A DNA stretch of 64,000 nt from Bacteroidota bacterium (GTDB taxonomy: Bacteria; Bacteroidota; Bacteroidia; Chitinophagales; Chitinophagaceae). The position numbers and the translations under genes are program-made. Below the pieces are notes generated by a model, which saw only the letters and a list, made by a program, of their open reading frames with translations, searched no databases and had not been told where the DNA came from. Of this stretch, positions 1 through 9,028 are shown in pieces. Each line of letters starts with the position of its first letter. Positions within the stretch are counted from its first letter, which is position 1. The DNA is taken from contig JAFDYC010000035.1 in NCBI GenBank assembly GCA_018267625.1, forward strand, positions 1 to 64,000. The letters are read 5' to 3'.

Positions 1-1
1 T

Positions 2-469
2 TTACAGCACCTTTTTGTCCCAAAAATCAAAAATGACTTTTTGAGGGACGACTATATAGGCGTTACGACGGCTAATGCCGATGTTATAGCCGGTTTCAGT
101 ATGGGTGGTGTGCACCACGAGGGTGTACTTGGCTGCAGGATTATCCACCAGTTTGATCTTGCATTGCTTCTCGAATTCTTCTTTGAACTGGGACGCAAAC
201 CGGCTGTCGCGGTCGGTAACCCAGGAGGCCGCCCACTTATCGCCGGTGCCTGCCTCTTTCTCGTTTAATTCGGTTTTCTTTTTGTCCACGAACTCCTGCT
301 CGCTTTTGTTTTTGGTGGTTACGGTCATGTTGGAATAGTCGTATCGGACGTTGAGCTCGGTGGTTCCTTTGAGGGAACTGATATCACCGGATTTGACCTT
401 GACTTTGGCCGAGAGGCTGAGGCTGGCGGCCAGAACTGCAGCACTGAGCAGCATAATTTTTAAATGCAT
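2..469 (-). CDS. Small secreted protein of unknown function with altered C-terminus
   Basis: About 155 residues from the ATG at 469. The open frame extends further upstream, but this ATG is followed directly by a hydrophobic signal peptide (residues 4-23), so it is the likely start. The mature part is a mixed polar domain with no motif I can name confidently. Its last codons run into a sequence shared with the palindromic repeat at 6611-6646 (GAGGGACGACTAT core), so the final 20 or so residues appear to be encoded by repeat DNA rather than by the original gene. Function unknown; probably periplasmic or outer-membrane. It is divergent from the acyltransferase gene to its right. Confidence 0.6.
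   Translation of the reverse strand: MHLKIMLLSAAVLAASLSLSAKVKVKSGDISSLKGTTELNVRYDYSNMTVTTKNKSEQEFVDKKKTELNEKEAGTGDKWAASWVTDRDSRFASQFKEEFEKQCKIKLVDNPAAKYTLVVHTTHTETGYNIGISRRNAYIVVPQKVIFDFWDKKVL
35..60. repeat. Partial copy of palindromic repeat (see 6611-6646)
   Basis: The segment CTTTTTGAGGGACGACTAT followed by one variable base and TAGG recurs at 6630-6652. The left arm here is degenerate (GTCCC then an A run at 18-26), giving an imperfect hairpin. It forms the 3' end of the first gene. Confidence 0.55.
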
Positions 470-557
470 AAGGCAGGTTTTGGGTTTGATGAAAAATAGG
501 CTGTCAAGATAATATGCAGAGGAAAGGCTTGGATGGTGCAGGAAAGTTTTTTTGGGC

Positions 558-609
558 CGGCGCTTCGTCCCCTGACGAAGCGCCGACGGGAAGCAATCCC
601 CGGATTGCT
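558..609. other. Two consecutive perfect hairpins upstream of the acyltransferase gene
   Basis: Stem 1 pairs 558-569 (CGGCGCTTCGTC) with 574-585 around a 4-base loop. Stem 2 pairs 592-599 (AGCAATCC) with 602-609. Neither is followed by a T run on either strand, so they are not ordinary intrinsic terminators. They lie between two divergent genes and could be an RNA structure in the leader of the rightward transcript or a dispersed palindromic element. Confidence 0.5.
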
Positions 610-650
610 GTAGTGAGGCAGCCCGACCCGCAGTGTATCTTACCTGCTTT

Positions 651-2078
651 ATGTTGTTCAACTCCGTAGCCTTTGCGCTTTTCCTTCCCATCGTTTTTGG
701 GTTGTACTGGCTCATCGGCTCGGGAAGGAGAAAGGGGCAGAATCTATTGCTGATTCTCGCCTCATTCCTGTTCTATGGCTGGTGGGACTATCGCTTCGTA
801 TTGCTGCTCTTAGCCTCTACCTGCTTCGATTTTTATGTCGGCTATCAATTAGGCAGAATCTCGGCAGAATCAAAACGCAAGCTGTTTTTCCGCGCCAGCA
901 TCCTCGCTAACCTGGGTGTCTTATGCTTCTTTAAATACTTCAATTTTTTTAGCGAAAACTTCAGCCTGCTGCTGCATAGCCTTGGGCTTAGGCAAGATGC
1001 CTTATTGCTCCACGTCATCTTGCCCATCGGAATATCGTTCTACACCTTTCACAGTATGAGCTATGTGATTGATGTGTATCACCGGCGAAAAGAGCCTTGC
1101 CATGATGCCTTGTCTTACTTCGCTTTCATCTCGTTTTTCCCGCTGCTGATAGCCGGCCCAATCGTTCGGGCTACCTGGTTCCTTCCCCAGTTTCAGTCGG
1201 AACGCCAATTCGAACCCACCCGGGCTGCGGATGGCTTGCGCCAGATGCTTTGGGGGTTTTTCAAAAAGATGGTCATCGCCGATGGCTGTGCGCAATTTGT
1301 CAATCCCATCTTTGACACCTGGAATAGTCAGCCGGGCGCTATGCTCGTAGCGGGCGCAGTGCTTTTTGCTTTTCAGATCTATGGCGACTTCAGCGGCTAC
1401 TCCGACATTGCCATCGGCTGTGCGCGGCTCTTCGGCTTTCACATACCACCCAATTTCAGATTCCCCTATTTCTCCCGCGATATCGCAGAGTTCTGGCGGC
1501 GATGGCATATCTCACTTACGACTTGGTTCCGCGATTATGTCTATATCCCAATGGGTGGAAACCGCAGTGGGCCTGTTCGAAAAGTATGGAACATACTCAT
1601 CGTTTTTCTCCTGAGCGGCTTTTGGCATGGCGCCTCTTGGACCTATATCATCTGGGCACTGATTCACGTGATCTTGTTCCTCCCTTTGCTCCTTACCCAC
1701 TCCAATCGGAATCACCTGCAATTTTCAGCTCACAACCGGCTATTCCCTTCCTTCTTGAACCTGGCTTTGATGTTGTTCAATTTTGCCTTGGTATCCCTCG
1801 CCTGGATTTTCTTCCGTGCGCCAGACTCCAGCACGGCCTTTCACTACCTCAGCCGGATTTTCTCTTCTCCATGGGGAAGCCTGGCTGTGGAGCGGCGCAT
1901 TTGGTTCTTTATCGGCCTGATGTTGCTTTTCGAATGGTTTCACCGCAACCGGGAGCATGGATTAGAACTTCAGAATATCCAAATCCCACTGTGGCGCTGG
2001 GCTATCTATGTTGCCCTCCTGCTGATTATATTTTTCTTCGGCGCGCCTCCGCAGACCTTTATCTACTTCCAATTCTGA
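651..2078 (+). CDS. MBOAT-family membrane O-acyltransferase (AlgI/DltB-like)
   Basis: 475 residues from the ATG at 651. An upstream in-frame GTG at 633 is possible, but the MLFNSVAF start is typical of the family. The protein is a multi-pass membrane protein with the MBOAT signature: a WRRWHISL segment near residue 285 followed by TTWFRDYVYIPMGGN, and the catalytic histidine in FWHGASW (His326). Family members move acyl, often acetyl, groups across the membrane onto extracellular polysaccharide or other surface acceptors. The next gene starts 3 bp after the stop and encodes a GDSL/SGNH-like protein, the usual partner that completes transfer outside the membrane. The acceptor cannot be told from the sequence. 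Confidence 0.9.
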   Translation: MLFNSVAFALFLPIVFGLYWLIGSGRRKGQNLLLILASFLFYGWWDYRFVLLLLASTCFDFYVGYQLGRISAESKRKLFFRASILANLGVLCFFKYFNFFSENFSLLLHSLGLRQDALLLHVILPIGISFYTFHSMSYVIDVYHRRKEPCHDALSYFAFISFFPLLIAGPIVRATWFLPQFQSERQFEPTRAADGLRQMLWGFFKKMVIADGCAQFVNPIFDTWNSQPGAMLVAGAVLFAFQIYGDFSGYSDIAIGCARLFGFHIPPNFRFPYFSRDIAEFWRRWHISLTTWFRDYVYIPMGGNRSGPVRKVWNILIVFLLSGFWHGASWTYIIWALIHVILFLPLLLTHSNRNHLQFSAHNRLFPSFLNLALMLFNFALVSLAWIFFRAPDSSTAFHYLSRIFSSPWGSLAVERRIWFFIGLMLLFEWFHRNREHGLELQNIQIPLWRWAIYVALLLIIFFFGAPPQTFIYFQF

Positions 2079-2081
2079 GCT

Positions 2082-3047
2082 GTGAAAACTTTCCTGATGC
2101 GCTGTGTTTGCTTTCTGGCTCTTGCTCTGGCCACTTTATGGCTGCTTACTGCCTTCACCGATTCCCGCTTACACAATCGGGACAAGGGGCGTTTTAAAGT
2201 TTGGAACGAAATAGCTAATGGAAAAATAAATGCCGACCTCCTGATTATGGGTAGTTCACATGCCCACGTTCAGGTAAACCCGAAACTGCTCCAACCCTTA
2301 TTTCCCGGAGGGAACATCTTCAATGCCGGTATGGATGGATATACCTTCCCGGTTCAACTTGCACGCTACCATTTCTACCGCCGCCACAATAAAAAACCTC
2401 GCTGTATCCTGCTCTGTGTGGACTACCTGGAATTTGGCAATAGTGAATTTAAAATTGACCGGATTCAGTTCCTGCCTTACACTTATGACACTTCTATTCG
2501 AAATGCACTCTCCATTATGGGTGTAAGCTGGCCCAGGGTCTATTTGCCTTTTCTGAAATATCGCGGCGAATCCCAAGCCCTAATAGCCGGAATATCCCCC
2601 ACCCTCTCCCTGGCAGGCGATCAGGATTTCTCACAGTCAAACGGCTTCATGCCGGTGAACAGCCATTGGAGTGAAACAGCGTTCCAACAAGACACTACAA
2701 GAGAAACCCACCAGATTTTATTTGAACCCCGATTCTGGCTTTCTTTCGAAGAGCTGCGCCGGCAATGCCTGCAGGAACACATCCAACTGATTACCGTGTT
2801 CACGCCTCACCACAGCCGTTTTGTTCAAAAAATACCGGGTGCAACGGCCTATAGAAACTGGCTGCGCAGTCAGCTCGAACCACAAACTCCTTTCATTGAC
2901 TTTTCCAATGCTGCTTTTTGTGCTGACACTTCCCTCTTCTACAATCCGTCCCACCTGAACGAAAAAGGCGCAAATACCTTCAGCCTGGCACTGGCAGACT
3001 CACTCCGCAATCGGGGAATCAACGAAGCAACTTCGTCCGCACATTGA
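2082..3047 (+). CDS. SGNH/GDSL-like membrane-anchored partner of the acyltransferase
   Basis: 321 residues with an N-terminal membrane anchor (about residues 8-24). A GTG start at 2082 lies 3 bp after the acyltransferase stop; an ATG at 2097 is the alternative. A GSS motif at residues 57-59 (LLIMGSSHAHVQ) fits the nucleophilic serine of SGNH hydrolases, and NPSHLNEKGA near 288-297 supplies the C-terminal histidine block. This is the architecture of AlgJ/AlgX/DltD-type accessory proteins that work with an MBOAT protein. The tight spacing supports one operon and one pathway. The exact substrate is unknown. Confidence 0.75.
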   Translation: MKTFLMRCVCFLALALATLWLLTAFTDSRLHNRDKGRFKVWNEIANGKINADLLIMGSSHAHVQVNPKLLQPLFPGGNIFNAGMDGYTFPVQLARYHFYRRHNKKPRCILLCVDYLEFGNSEFKIDRIQFLPYTYDTSIRNALSIMGVSWPRVYLPFLKYRGESQALIAGISPTLSLAGDQDFSQSNGFMPVNSHWSETAFQQDTTRETHQILFEPRFWLSFEELRRQCLQEHIQLITVFTPHHSRFVQKIPGATAYRNWLRSQLEPQTPFIDFSNAAFCADTSLFYNPSHLNEKGANTFSLALADSLRNRGINEATSSAH

Positions 3048-3120
3048 TGCCTCAAGAATCGCATTCGGCGAATAAAGGCTTCCCGAAGGCAGGTACTGAC
3101 GGCTGCGACAGGCATCCCCG

Positions 3121-3128
3121 TATTTTTG
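3121..3128 (+). promoter_or_regulatory. Candidate Bacteroidota -7 box for cysS
   Basis: TATTTTTG matches the Bacteroidota TAnnTTTG element, 62 bp before the cysS start in a 142-bp intergenic gap. I see no good TTG box at the expected upstream distance, so the call is tentative. Confidence 0.3.
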
Positions 3129-3189
3129 CGCCCCTGCTCAGAACTGGCTGCATGAACTTCCATCCGCAGCCATTACAACCGCCAACCTC

Positions 3190-4683
3190 ATGTCCGGGCT
3201 GCAACTCTACAACTCACTCTCACGCCAGAAAGAAACTTTCGAACCCCTCGTGCCGGGCCATGTAGGCCTGTATGTCTGCGGACCTACCGTAAGTGGAGAA
3301 AGCCACCTGGGCCACGCACGCCCTTACGTCACCTTTGATATCGTGCACCGCTACCTGAAACATCTGGGCTTCCGGGTGCGCTACGTTCGCAACATCACGG
3401 ATGCCGGGCACTTTGAAGAAGAAGGGCGCGAAGCAGAGGATAAAGTGGCAGAGAAAGCCAAGCTGGAGCGGCTGGAACCAATGGAGCTGGTGCACAAATA
3501 CACAAGCCTTTTTCATTGGGGCATGAGGCTCTTCAACAACCTCGAACCTTCTATTGAGCCGACCGCCACGGGACACATCATCGAACAGCAGCGTATGATT
3601 GAAGACATCATGCAGAAGGGCTATGCCTACGAGGTGAATGGCAGCGTCTATTTCGATGTGAAAAAATATGCAGCAGACTACCCTTACGGACAACTCAGTG
3701 GCCGCGTGATTGACGAACTATTGGAAACAACCCGCGAGCTGGAAGGCCAGGATGAAAAACGCAACAAGGTGGACTTCGCGCTCTGGAAAGCCGCACCGCC
3801 CCAGCACATCCAGCGCTGGCCCAGCCCTTGGGGGGAAGGCTTCCCAGGCTGGCATATCGAATGCTCGGCGATGGCCTCGAAATACCTCGGCAGCAGCTTC
3901 GACATCCACGGGGGCGGCATGGACCTGCAGTTTCCACACCACGAAAGCGAGATTGCCCAAAGCACCATTGCCCACGGCCATGCTCCGGTGCGCTATTGGA
4001 TGCACAATAACATGATCACCATCAATGGCAAGAAGATGGGCAAGAGCTACAACAACGTGATTAAACTCACCGAGCTCTTCTCCGGCAATCATCCCATGCT
4101 GGAGCAAGCCTACCATCCGATGGTCGTTCGCTTCTACATCCTGCAGACGCACTACCGCAGCACCCTGGACTTTTCCAACGAAGCCCTGCAGGCCAGCGAA
4201 AAGGCCCTACGCAGATTGTGGGAAGCCTATGAGATTTTGGGCGGCCTGGTGCCTTCCTCAACGACAACTATAGCCAGCGAAACGGATACAAAAATCCGGG
4301 CACTGCTCACCGAACTGGATGAGTTTATGAACGATGATTTCAATACCGCCAAAGTCATCGCCAACCTGTTTGAAATCGTCCCTGTCATCAATGGCATCAA
4401 GGGCGGGCAACTCAAACCAGAGACACTTTCTGCCGACACCCTCACACAGTTGAAAAGAGCATTCAAAACCTGGCTGGAAGATATCCTCGGCTTACAGGGC
4501 CTGCAGCCTGCCGCTGACCATTCAAAGCTCGACAAAGCCATCTCCATCCTGGCCGACATCCGCAAGGATGCACGTGTGCGCAAGGACTTCGCCACCTCGG
4601 ATGCCATCCGCAACAAACTCAGTGAAGCGGGTATTTTGTTGAAAGATGAAAAAGACGGCAGCATTTCTTACACCCTCGCATAG
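3190..4683 (+). CDS. cysS: Cysteine--tRNA ligase
   Basis: 497 residues, full length. It charges tRNA-Cys with cysteine in the cytoplasm using ATP. The class I signature HLGHARP is at residues 39-45, the Cys30 zinc ligand lies just before it, and the KMSKS-type loop appears as KMGKS at 282-286. Other zinc-site elements (HIECSAM and HHESEIAQS) are in the expected places, and the C-terminal DALR-like helical domain is present. The ATG at 3190 begins a typical N-terminus. The ABC exporter starts 3 bp downstream, so the two are probably cotranscribed. The cognate tRNA-Cys(GCA) gene lies far away at 45.9 kb. Confidence 0.97.
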   Translation: MSGLQLYNSLSRQKETFEPLVPGHVGLYVCGPTVSGESHLGHARPYVTFDIVHRYLKHLGFRVRYVRNITDAGHFEEEGREAEDKVAEKAKLERLEPMELVHKYTSLFHWGMRLFNNLEPSIEPTATGHIIEQQRMIEDIMQKGYAYEVNGSVYFDVKKYAADYPYGQLSGRVIDELLETTRELEGQDEKRNKVDFALWKAAPPQHIQRWPSPWGEGFPGWHIECSAMASKYLGSSFDIHGGGMDLQFPHHESEIAQSTIAHGHAPVRYWMHNNMITINGKKMGKSYNNVIKLTELFSGNHPMLEQAYHPMVVRFYILQTHYRSTLDFSNEALQASEKALRRLWEAYEILGGLVPSSTTTIASETDTKIRALLTELDEFMNDDFNTAKVIANLFEIVPVINGIKGGQLKPETLSADTLTQLKRAFKTWLEDILGLQGLQPAADHSKLDKAISILADIRKDARVRKDFATSDAIRNKLSEAGILLKDEKDGSISYTLA

Positions 4684-4686
4684 CGC

Positions 4687-6495
4687 ATGAAAAATTTCAG
4701 GCGCATCTGGCGTTACATATCCGGCTACAACAGCGCCATCACAGGCTACTTCGTCTGCAGCATGTTGTCGGTCGTGTTTTCGCTGATCAGCATCGGCATG
4801 TTGATTCCGGTGCTCAATGTGCTTTTTAAAGACGAAGCCTTAAAGCCGCTGAAGCCGAACCCCGGTTTCATTGATCGTGTCGGGCACCTGGTGAATGAAT
4901 GGCTGCTGGCGGGTGGCGATAAAGTGCGCACGCTGGCCATCATTTGCGGCATTGTGGTGCTCTTCACTGTGCTGAAAAATGTTTTCCTCTATCTCTCCTA
5001 CTACATCCTCATTCCGGTTCGGCACTCTGTAATCCGAAAGCTGCGCAATCAGATTTTCGAAAAGCTCCTGTCGCTGCCCATCGGCTATTTCACCGAAGAA
5101 CGCAAAGGCGACCTCATCAGCCGGATGACGAATGACGTGAATGAGATTCAGATTTCGGTAGTCAGCTTTCTGGAAGTCTTCATCCGCGAGCCGCTCAACG
5201 TAACGCTGACCCTGGCAGTGATGATTTACATCTCGCCCCAACTCTCTCTTTTCTTACTCATATTCCTGCCCCTTTCGGGCCTGATTGTAGGCCGCGTAGG
5301 TTCCCGCTTACGGCGTGCAGCACGAGGCATCAGCGGACAGATGGCGGACATCACTTCGGTGCTGGATGAAACCCTCAGCGGCATGAGGGTGGTGAAGGCG
5401 TTCAACGCTGAAAAATCCCAGTACCTGCGGTTCCTGAAACTCAACAACGAAAACTATCGCCTGCGCAATGTGAGCGCCCGCCTCGGCGAACTGGCTTCTC
5501 CCCTGAGTGAAACATTAGGCATTGCTGTCGTCGCCATCATCCTCTGGTTTGGAGGCCGCCTGGTCATTCGCCATGAGACGATGCTGACCGCGGAATTGTT
5601 CATCACCTACATCGTGATGTTCACCCAAATCATCAACCCGGTGAAGAACCTTATCTCCGCCATCAACCAGGTGAACAAAGGCAGTGCTTCGCTGGAACGA
5701 ATGGAGGAAGTGCTGGCCGTGAACAACACCGTGAAGGAAGCACCAGATGCCTTGCCGGTAAAGGCTTTCAACGATGCTATTGAACTGCGCCATGTCCGTT
5801 TTGCCTACGGCGATAAAGTCATTCTCGATGACATCAACCTGCGCATTGAAAAGGGAAAAACCATCGCGCTGGTAGGCTCTTCGGGCGCCGGCAAGAGCAC
5901 ACTGGCCGACCTCATCCCCCGCTTCCACGACGTAAGCAGCGGCGAGATTTTGATTGATGGTATCAACATCAAAAAGCTGAAACTGGACGAGCTCCGCCGC
6001 CTCATCGGTGTAGTGAGCCAGGAGCCGATTCTCTTCAACGACACGCTTTACAACAACATCACCCTGGGTACCGGCGGGGCCACAGAAGTACAAGTGAAAG
6101 ACGCCGCCCGCATCGCCCATGCGGATAAATTCATTTCGGCCAAGCCCGATGGCTACAAGACGTTTGCCGGCGACCGTGGAGCCCGGCTTTCGGGCGGCGA
6201 ACGGCAGCGCATCACCATTGCACGGGCGGTACTGAAAAACCCGCCCATCATGATTCTGGATGAAGCCACTTCATCGCTGGATACCGAGAGTGAACGCATC
6301 GTGCAGCAGGCCATCAACAACCTGATGCAGGACCGCACCAGCATCGTTATTGCCCACCGCCTTTCCACCGTGCAGAATGCGGACGAAATCATCGTGCTGG
6401 ACAAGGGCCGCATCGTGGAGCGCGGCCGCCACGACACCCTGCTGGCGCAAGGAGGCATCTATAGCAAACTCGTGGCGATGCAGCAGGTGAAATGA
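4687..6495 (+). CDS. ABC exporter, MsbA-like (membrane domain fused to ATPase)
   Basis: 602 residues. An N-terminal six-helix ABC transmembrane domain (about residues 15-320) is followed by a nucleotide-binding domain with Walker A GSSGAGKST (397-405), signature LSGGERQR (501-508), Walker B IMILDE (521-526) and the H-loop in IVIAHRLST. This half-transporter architecture works as a homodimer. MsbA-type members flip lipid A core or other lipids across the inner membrane, but substrate cannot be assigned from sequence. The last 53 nt are duplicated at 8934-8986, which marks this gene's 3' end as one boundary of an inserted segment. Confidence 0.9.
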   Translation: MKNFRRIWRYISGYNSAITGYFVCSMLSVVFSLISIGMLIPVLNVLFKDEALKPLKPNPGFIDRVGHLVNEWLLAGGDKVRTLAIICGIVVLFTVLKNVFLYLSYYILIPVRHSVIRKLRNQIFEKLLSLPIGYFTEERKGDLISRMTNDVNEIQISVVSFLEVFIREPLNVTLTLAVMIYISPQLSLFLLIFLPLSGLIVGRVGSRLRRAARGISGQMADITSVLDETLSGMRVVKAFNAEKSQYLRFLKLNNENYRLRNVSARLGELASPLSETLGIAVVAIILWFGGRLVIRHETMLTAELFITYIVMFTQIINPVKNLISAINQVNKGSASLERMEEVLAVNNTVKEAPDALPVKAFNDAIELRHVRFAYGDKVILDDINLRIEKGKTIALVGSSGAGKSTLADLIPRFHDVSSGEILIDGINIKKLKLDELRRLIGVVSQEPILFNDTLYNNITLGTGGATEVQVKDAARIAHADKFISAKPDGYKTFAGDRGARLSGGERQRITIARAVLKNPPIMILDEATSSLDTESERIVQQAINNLMQDRTSIVIAHRLSTVQNADEIIVLDKGRIVERGRHDTLLAQGGIYSKLVAMQQVK

Positions 6496-6610
6496 TTTGC
6501 CCCTCGGTATATACGGAAGTATCGGTGAAGCGTACACAAGTGGATTGGCGACTTTTCGGCGAACGCTTGATTCAGGAACTGTGTTTCCGCCGCACGAGTT
6601 GATACCAATT

Positions 6611-6646
6611 AGTCGTCCCTCAAAAAGTCTTTTTTGAGGGACGACT
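6611..6646. repeat. Perfect palindromic repeat, 16-bp arms
   Basis: AGTCGTCCCTCAAAAA (6611-6626) is the exact reverse complement of 6631-6646, with loop GTCT. One arm plus flanking TATCTAGG recurs at 35-60. The T and A runs lie inside the stem rather than after it, so this is a poor intrinsic terminator. The stop codon of the gene on the right (TAG at 6645-6647) lies at its edge. Confidence 0.75.
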
Positions 6647-8144
6647 ATCTAGGATGTTGGTGTTGCCAGCCAACTTGTGTGTAGAGCATTCCGAAAGGAT
6701 AAACACGCATTTTGCCACTTGACTCCCGTATATAAATGCAATTATGAGTCGCATTTATATTGAAAATTGCGCGACTGATATTATGAAAAATGGTAGCCAA
6801 CGCAAACGCGTTAGTGATGGACTTATCCTCCAGGCTGTAGGAGTAGAAAAAATTGACACCGTTCAGGCGGGTCATAGCAAATAAGGTATGGTTCTTATGC
6901 GCGAGGCTTACGTTGCAAATCGGTTGTGGTATCCCGCTCATTGCAGAATCGAGATTTGCTTTGCCTAGCGGTTCAATCAGATCCAGAGGCACCGGATAGG
7001 TCTTATCGTCCCATATATCTACAATTTCGTTTGAAGCGAACGGCAATACAAATCGCTCGTCACGGGCGAAAAATGACAAATAGTTTGCGCCGTATGCCTG
7101 CCGGTATGGCAATGGGAGTGTGGCACTCAAAAACCGTGAGAAATAGTAACAATTATTTCGACGTTTAAAAACGGTCAGAAAACGATTAGATGCACCGTCA
7201 ACCTTACTAACAGATATTGGTGTAAAACAGAGGACGATTTCATCATTTGGCAAGGGCATCAAAATATTGCCTTTGAGCATATGGGTTGCATCACCGGATG
7301 GAAAGACTATAGGGTAAAGTGCCACGATTTTCCCACCCCGATAAATTGCAACGCCATTTACTTGGTGCATCAGGTGATGTCGCTCGTCTGCGGAATACCA
7401 CTTAGCCATGCCGTAGAGTTGGGTTCCGTCCCATTGCCCAAAATCTGTAATCACCGGTGCATACTCCGGCTTCGTTTGAAGCAAGGATACATACGTTGCA
7501 AACGCCTTGGAGTCGAAGCATTCACTTTGCAGGCATGTACGTTCGATTTCGTGAGTGCCCAGTGTTAGACGACTAGAATCCCGCTCTCGTTTGATCCAGC
7601 ATTCATTGAAGGTATAGTTATAGCTCAATAGTCGTGTAGCGTCTGCCGTCACAACGTATTCATCTTCTGAAATATAGGTGCTTAAGGACGCTGCGGCAAG
7701 GTCTCTGATTTTTGTCGCCATTCCGACACTTAGCCGGGCTACAGGCTCGCTGAATAATACCGAATCGCCTCGCATCAGAACGACAGTGCTGAATGGGTGT
7801 CGACCGATCATTTTTTTCAAACTATCATTAAAGAGCATGGTAATGCCTAGCTCATCAAGGTGATAGTCCGAATCAAGATAACCACGCCGATTTTGATATC
7901 GCGTTTCAAAAACTGCATACGTGGGTATATGAGTCTTCCCGGTGTCGAGTAGATAAATATTCGAGCGACAAGTAACGCACTCGCCCAACTTGATATCCAA
8001 CAATAAAACCTGAGCACCGGCATCAATACTTGTTGCGCTTAGAACAGTGGCCATCAGGCCAATCAGGGCGATATGCTTTTGCCAGCGGAAAGATGCAAAG
8101 GGAATGCCGCGGCATTCCCTTTTAATGTTCGAAGTCATATGCAT
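6645..8144 (-). CDS. Secreted protein with CxxC thioredoxin-like N-terminus and possible beta-propeller
   Basis: 499 residues from ATG 8144 (a second ATG follows at 8138). After a basic N-terminus and a hydrophobic export segment (about residues 24-45), the mature protein begins LLLDIKLGECVTCRSNIY, a strand followed by a CVTC motif, as in thioredoxin-like folds. A later STVVLMRGDSVLFSEP strand fits the same fold. The rest is rich in short beta repeats with aromatic and polar residues, resembling the six-bladed propeller proteins that Bacteroidota encode next to small secreted peptides. The fold assignment is inference. It is separated by a single base from the small upstream gene and probably cotranscribed with it. 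The DNA is AT-richer than the flanking housekeeping genes. Confidence 0.6.
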   Translation of the reverse strand: MHMTSNIKRECRGIPFASFRWQKHIALIGLMATVLSATSIDAGAQVLLLDIKLGECVTCRSNIYLLDTGKTHIPTYAVFETRYQNRRGYLDSDYHLDELGITMLFNDSLKKMIGRHPFSTVVLMRGDSVLFSEPVARLSVGMATKIRDLAAASLSTYISEDEYVVTADATRLLSYNYTFNECWIKRERDSSRLTLGTHEIERTCLQSECFDSKAFATYVSLLQTKPEYAPVITDFGQWDGTQLYGMAKWYSADERHHLMHQVNGVAIYRGGKIVALYPIVFPSGDATHMLKGNILMPLPNDEIVLCFTPISVSKVDGASNRFLTVFKRRNNCYYFSRFLSATLPLPYRQAYGANYLSFFARDERFVLPFASNEIVDIWDDKTYPVPLDLIEPLGKANLDSAMSGIPQPICNVSLAHKNHTLFAMTRLNGVNFFYSYSLEDKSITNAFALATIFHNISRAIFNINATHNCIYIRESSGKMRVYPFGMLYTQVGWQHQHPR

Positions 8145-8145
8145 G

Positions 8146-8487
8146 CTAAGGTGCGTCCGTTTGAGCGATACGTTGAGGTTGGTCCAGCGCCTCCTCAATA
8201 TCTTCTTGAAATGTCTCGTCGCCTGGACTGGAGGGGAGCACTACATCCAACCAGATCCAAATGCCAGGCAACCCGTTAATTTCACCTTCTAAGTGGCCAT
8301 CCGCGTCAAACCAACCGTGTGCGCACCACGTGTGCGCGTTATCACAATTTAGTTTGCCTTCCGTTCCCGAAGGATTCGTTGGTGTGAAATTGGCTGCTCC
8401 AGGTACAGACCAATCCCAGTCGGTTGCATTGCTGTTTGGGCAGGCACACACAAATACCAAAACCGACAGCAGTGTTCTGATCGTCAT
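8146..8487 (-). CDS. Small secreted Cys-containing protein paired with the CxxC protein
   Basis: 113 residues. A Sec signal peptide (MTIRTLLSVLVFVCACPNSNA) is followed by a Trp/Asn-rich mature chain with LNCDNAHTWCAHGWF, where two cysteines lie seven residues apart, and an acidic/polar tail. I do not recognise the family. The stop is 1 bp before the start of the 499-residue CxxC protein, so they form a two-gene unit. The setting resembles the NVEALA-peptide plus six-bladed-propeller pairs of Bacteroidota, but the NVEALA motif itself is absent. A redox partnership with the neighbouring CVTC protein is a guess. Confidence 0.6.
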   Translation of the reverse strand: MTIRTLLSVLVFVCACPNSNATDWDWSVPGAANFTPTNPSGTEGKLNCDNAHTWCAHGWFDADGHLEGEINGLPGIWIWLDVVLPSSPGDETFQEDIEEALDQPQRIAQTDAP

Positions 8488-8804
8488 GATTATAATAGCT
8501 TGTGAATTAAATGCCTACTCGATTCAGTTTTCGGCGTCCCTGACAGGAGTTATATGCGCTTCGCAACTACTATAAGTCAAAAAAAAAAAAACTCTATAAT
8601 TCCAAATTTGCGATGGTGATAAAAACATTTGTATTTGTATTTACATTATGTGCCTACTTGTTTTTTCGTTATTACAAGTCTAGCCTCGGGAAGGAAGATG
8701 TTACGGCAATGAAATTCGCTACTAAATATTGGTCCGATTCCTGGATACTTCGGCCCGTTCGGTATATACTTTGCCTGTAAGAATGCCAAGTAACATTTTC
8801 TGAT

Positions 8805-8930
8805 AAACCTGCGTTCGGTTAAAAAGAAACGACCCGTTTGGGGTTTGTTTCCTAAATGTCCGTACGAATGGAGGCTTTTTATGGAAAGAAGGGACATACA
8901 GTTATGGCACTCATCAGGTTCCGAAAAAAG
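8805..8930. repeat. Partial IS-relic copy sharing about 100 bp with 14088-14187
   Basis: From 8830 the sequence matches 14088-14187 with only about six differences. Just before it, AACCTGCGTTCGGTTAA (8806-8822) resembles the inverted-repeat end TAACCTGAGTTCGGGTTAAG at 14032. The 36 bases between end and core in the second copy are missing here. Likely a deleted copy of the same mobile element. Confidence 0.6.
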
Positions 8931-8933
8931 ACA

Positions 8934-8986
8934 TGGCGCAAGGAGGGATCTACAGCAAGCTGGTGGCGATACAGCAGGTGAAATGA
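8934..8986 (+). pseudogene. Duplicated 3' end of the MsbA-like ABC gene
   Basis: 53 nt match 6443-6495 at 48 positions and end with the same stop codon, encoding AQGGIYSKLVAIQQVK. Four of the five differences are silent and the fifth is Met to Ile. A piece that had decayed since a recent local duplication would not show this bias. It looks as if it came from a homologous functional gene. The rest of the gene is absent. Confidence 0.75.
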
Positions 8987-9028
8987 GGAGGTATAATCAA
9001 TGCGCAATCGTTGTGTGAACGAAATGCA

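Larger units (their letters stand above)
8488..9028. other. Gene-poor junction with relic sequences
   Basis: No convincing gene. It holds an A12 run (8580-8591), a degenerate inverted-repeat end (8805-8822), a 100-bp repeat (8830-8930), and a duplicated ABC-gene 3' end (8934-8986). An 83-codon minus-strand open frame (8646-8897) overlaps the repeat and looks non-coding. The patchwork marks a recombination junction. Confidence 0.5.

Noticed and set aside
6611..6646. Intrinsic terminator of the ABC gene
   Set aside because: The T and A runs are inside the stem, and the arm recurs elsewhere, so it is treated as a repeat.
8646..8897. 83-codon minus-strand open frame
   Set aside because: It overlaps the IS-relic repeat, has no recognisable domain and the second copy of the repeat does not keep the frame.
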